In this document: piece after piece, positions 14,814-16,190 of the stretch
Numbering within the stretch: the stretch's first letter is position 1
How the letters are laid out: each line of letters starts with the position of its first letter
Assembly (NCBI GenBank): GCA_002413045.1
Contig: DHWF01000038.1
Span: forward strand, 1-16,190
DNA length: 16,190 nt
Reading direction: 5' to 3'
Source: Chloroflexi bacterium UBA5189
GTDB taxonomy: Bacteria > Chloroflexota > Limnocylindria > Limnocylindrales > CSP1-4
Program-made: the position numbers and the translations under genes
The notes under the pieces: generated by a model
The model's input: only the letters and a program-made list of their open reading frames with translations
Told to the model about the DNA's origin: nothing
Databases searched by the model: none

Positions 14814-15952
14814 CAGCTCGCCCTGCCGGGCTCGACCGGGCGCCCGTCGGAACGGGCGGTGTCGGGTCGCGCTCCCGTGGCGGCTCTCGCGGCCGCGCGC
14901 CTCGTGGCCGCCGCGCGCTTGGTGCGTTCGGCCCGCGATGCCTGGCTCCCGGCGGCACGTCGCGTCGAGCCAGTCGGCGTGCCGAGTGATCCATCGCCGC
15001 CGCCGATCTCCGTCCAGCGCGGCCCGGTTCGAATGACCGGCGCCGCGCCCGTCCGCGGCTCCATCCCCCGCAGGATCGCGGCCGCGCCCGGCTTGTCCCG
15101 CGCCGGCAGCCGCTGGCACCACGAGCAGAAGTGCGTCGAGCGCGCGCCCACGACGATCCGCCGGATCGGTCGCCCGCACCGGAAGCACGGCTCACCTGCC
15201 CGCTGGTAGACCTTGAGCTGCTCCTGCATCGATCCGTCGCCCTCGGGCGCCGTGTAGTCGTCGATCGACGAGCCGCGCCGCTCGACCGCCTCCGCCAGGA
15301 TGCGGCGAATCTCGCGGTAGAGGCGGCCTTCATCGGCTGGCCGCAGCGTCGACGCCGAACGGAGCGGGTGCAAGCGGGCGGCCCACAGCGCCTCGTCGGC
15401 ATAGATGTTGCCGACGCCGGCGAGGAAGCCCTGGTCGAGCAGGAGCGGCTTGAGGCGACCCTTCCGGCCGCGGATCCCCTTGCGGAACACGCGCGCCGTG
15501 AACGCCGCGTCGAGCGGCTCCGGCCCGAAGCCCTTGAACCCCTTGTCGCCGCCGAGCTCCCCGCGCAGGTCGCCGGCGGGGCCGTCCCTTCGGGCCACAC
15601 CCACCCGCCCGAACTTCCGGATATCGCGGAACCACAGCTCGCGCCCATCGGCGAACGACAGGATCAGGCGGATGTACGGATCCTCCATCACGCCCGAGCT
15701 CACGACGAACAGCTGGCCGGTCATCTTGAGATGGATGGTGATGGCCTGGCCGTCGTCGAGGTCGAGCACGACGAGCTTCGCGCGCCGGGACGTCCCGATG
15801 ATGGTGCGGCCAACGACGGCGCGTGCGAACGCGTCGGGATCCTGCGAGCGCAGCGTCTTCAGCCACGAGACCCGGACTCCCGTGATCTCCGCATCCACGA
15901 CCAGCCCGCGCAGATCGCGGACGACGGTTTCGACCTCGGGCAGCTCCGGCAC
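14813..15952 (-). CDS. mutM: Formamidopyrimidine-DNA glycosylase with basic C-terminal tail
   Basis: A bifunctional glycosylase/AP lyase removing 8-oxoguanine and formamidopyrimidines. 379 aa, against about 270-290 usually. The catalytic N-terminus PELPEVETV (P2, E3) is exposed after Met removal. K59 is the beta-loop lysine (RRAKLVVLDLDDG), with HLKMTGQL and RDIRKFGRV further on. The helix-two-turn-helix is DQGFLAGVGNIYADEALW. The zinc finger CFRCGRPIRRIVVGARSTHFCSWC is complete (C-X2-C-X16-C-X2-C). About 90 residues follow the finger, rich in Arg, Ala, Thr and Ser (ERTKRAAATRRAAARAATGA): a disordered, positively charged tail that could add DNA affinity. The start is GTG 15952, fixed by the obligatory Pro2. 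The gene lies 3 bp after the polA stop and overlaps the ABC-F start by one base. Confidence 0.98.
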   Translation of the reverse strand: MPELPEVETVVRDLRGLVVDAEITGVRVSWLKTLRSQDPDAFARAVVGRTIIGTSRRAKLVVLDLDDGQAITIHLKMTGQLFVVSSGVMEDPYIRLILSFADGRELWFRDIRKFGRVGVARRDGPAGDLRGELGGDKGFKGFGPEPLDAAFTARVFRKGIRGRKGRLKPLLLDQGFLAGVGNIYADEALWAARLHPLRSASTLRPADEGRLYREIRRILAEAVERRGSSIDDYTAPEGDGSMQEQLKVYQRAGEPCFRCGRPIRRIVVGARSTHFCSWCQRLPARDKPGAAAILRGMEPRTGAAPVIRTGPRWTEIGGGDGSLGTPTGSTRRAAGSQASRAERTKRAAATRRAAARAATGARPDTARSDGRPVEPGRAS

Positions 15953-15955
15953 GGC

Positions 15956-16190
15956 TCAGGCGCCGCCGGCGACCGCGGCAGCGGCAGGCGCCTCGTCGGC
16001 CTCGGCGAGGATGGCGTCCTGGCGCGAGACCGGCTTCATCGATTCCCAGTCGCGACCCACCTTGATGTCGACCGTCAGCGGCACCGAGAGCGGCAGCGCG
16101 CCCTCCATCGTCTCGCGCAGGACCGGGATCAGCCGGTCGACCTCGTCGACCGGCACCTCGAGCAGCAGCTCGTCGTGGACCTGGAGGAGC
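15956..16190 (-). CDS. polA: DNA polymerase I, C-terminal end only
   Basis: The last 77 residues of a family A DNA polymerase; the gene continues beyond the right edge. It opens with LLQVHDELLLEVP, the family A motif C (His-Asp-Glu), whose Asp is a metal-binding catalytic residue of the palm. A family-typical end follows: PVLRETMEGALPLSVPLTVDIKVGRDWESMK. About 25 further residues, Ala-rich (SRQDAILAEADEAPAAAAVAGGA), extend past the usual terminus. As first gene of the polA-mutM-ABC-F-coaE operon it links replication/repair synthesis with base-excision repair. Confidence 0.95.
   Translation of the reverse strand, partial: LLQVHDELLLEVPVDEVDRLIPVLRETMEGALPLSVPLTVDIKVGRDWESMKPVSRQDAILAEADEAPAAAAVAGGA

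Noticed and set aside
14814..15188. 125-residue N-terminal extension of the ABC-F protein
   Set aside because: It is mutM read in another frame; the ABC-F domain begins right at ATG 14813, where the mutM stop overlaps.
12861..15209. 782-codon plus-strand open frame opposite ABC-F and mutM
   Set aside because: Spans two well-recognised genes on the other strand; low-complexity Arg/Leu/Glu translation with no motif.
12814..15648. 944-codon minus-strand open frame overlapping mutM and ABC-F
   Set aside because: Arg/Ala-rich translation in the wrong frame of two genuine genes; a product of high GC.

Overview
The window is about 70% G+C and looks like a chromosomal segment of a Chloroflexota-type bacterium, perhaps the soil or freshwater Limnocylindria/Ellin6529 side of the phylum. 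This placement is inferred, not proven. It rests on the high GC, GTG starts, a Gram-positive-type SOS box, secreted HYR/PxKF and subtilase proteins, and a polA-mutM-coaE gene order. There are 12 protein genes or gene parts. I see no tRNA, rRNA, CRISPR array, transposase or phage gene.

Left third (1-4436, minus strand): two large secreted proteins. One is a subtilisin-like S8 protease, cut by the left edge, with a Pro/Thr linker and a C-terminal region of different base composition. Upstream of it lies a 727-aa Ig/HYR/PxKF-domain protein. Both begin MRGR followed by a Sec signal peptide.

Middle (4437-8039): the most interesting part. A plus-strand gene encodes a TIR domain, one membrane helix and a tandemly duplicated, cysteine-bearing outer domain. 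Converging on it is a two-gene minus-strand operon with a 4-bp ATGA overlap. It encodes a TRPM-type SLOG (LSDAT) nucleotide-sensor protein followed by a SLATT (DUF4231) two-helix membrane protein. A small PH-like membrane protein is divergent from the SLOG gene. TIR enzymes make NAD-derived signals, SLOG domains bind such molecules and SLATT proteins are predicted membrane effectors, so these genes could form a Thoeris-like signalling or abortive-infection module whose TIR subunit senses the outside of the cell. This is a hypothesis from domain content and adjacency.

Next (8060-11531): uvrB on the minus strand, with a long C-terminal tail and a perfect LexA-type palindrome (CGAAC-N4-GTTCG) over its promoter. 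Its -10 box lies only 6 nt from the GTG start, suggesting a leaderless mRNA. Divergent from it is a SAF-domain CpaB/RcpC-like membrane protein without other pilus genes nearby. A 517-bp stretch follows with no intact gene and possible remains of one.

Right quarter (12049-16190, minus strand): a tightly packed operon polA (3' end only) - mutM - ABC-F ATPase - coaE, with gaps or overlaps of +3, -1 and -4 bp. The core order polA-mutM-coaE is widely conserved; the ABC-F gene sits inside it. DNA repair (PolA, MutM, UvrB) is thus a theme of the right half.
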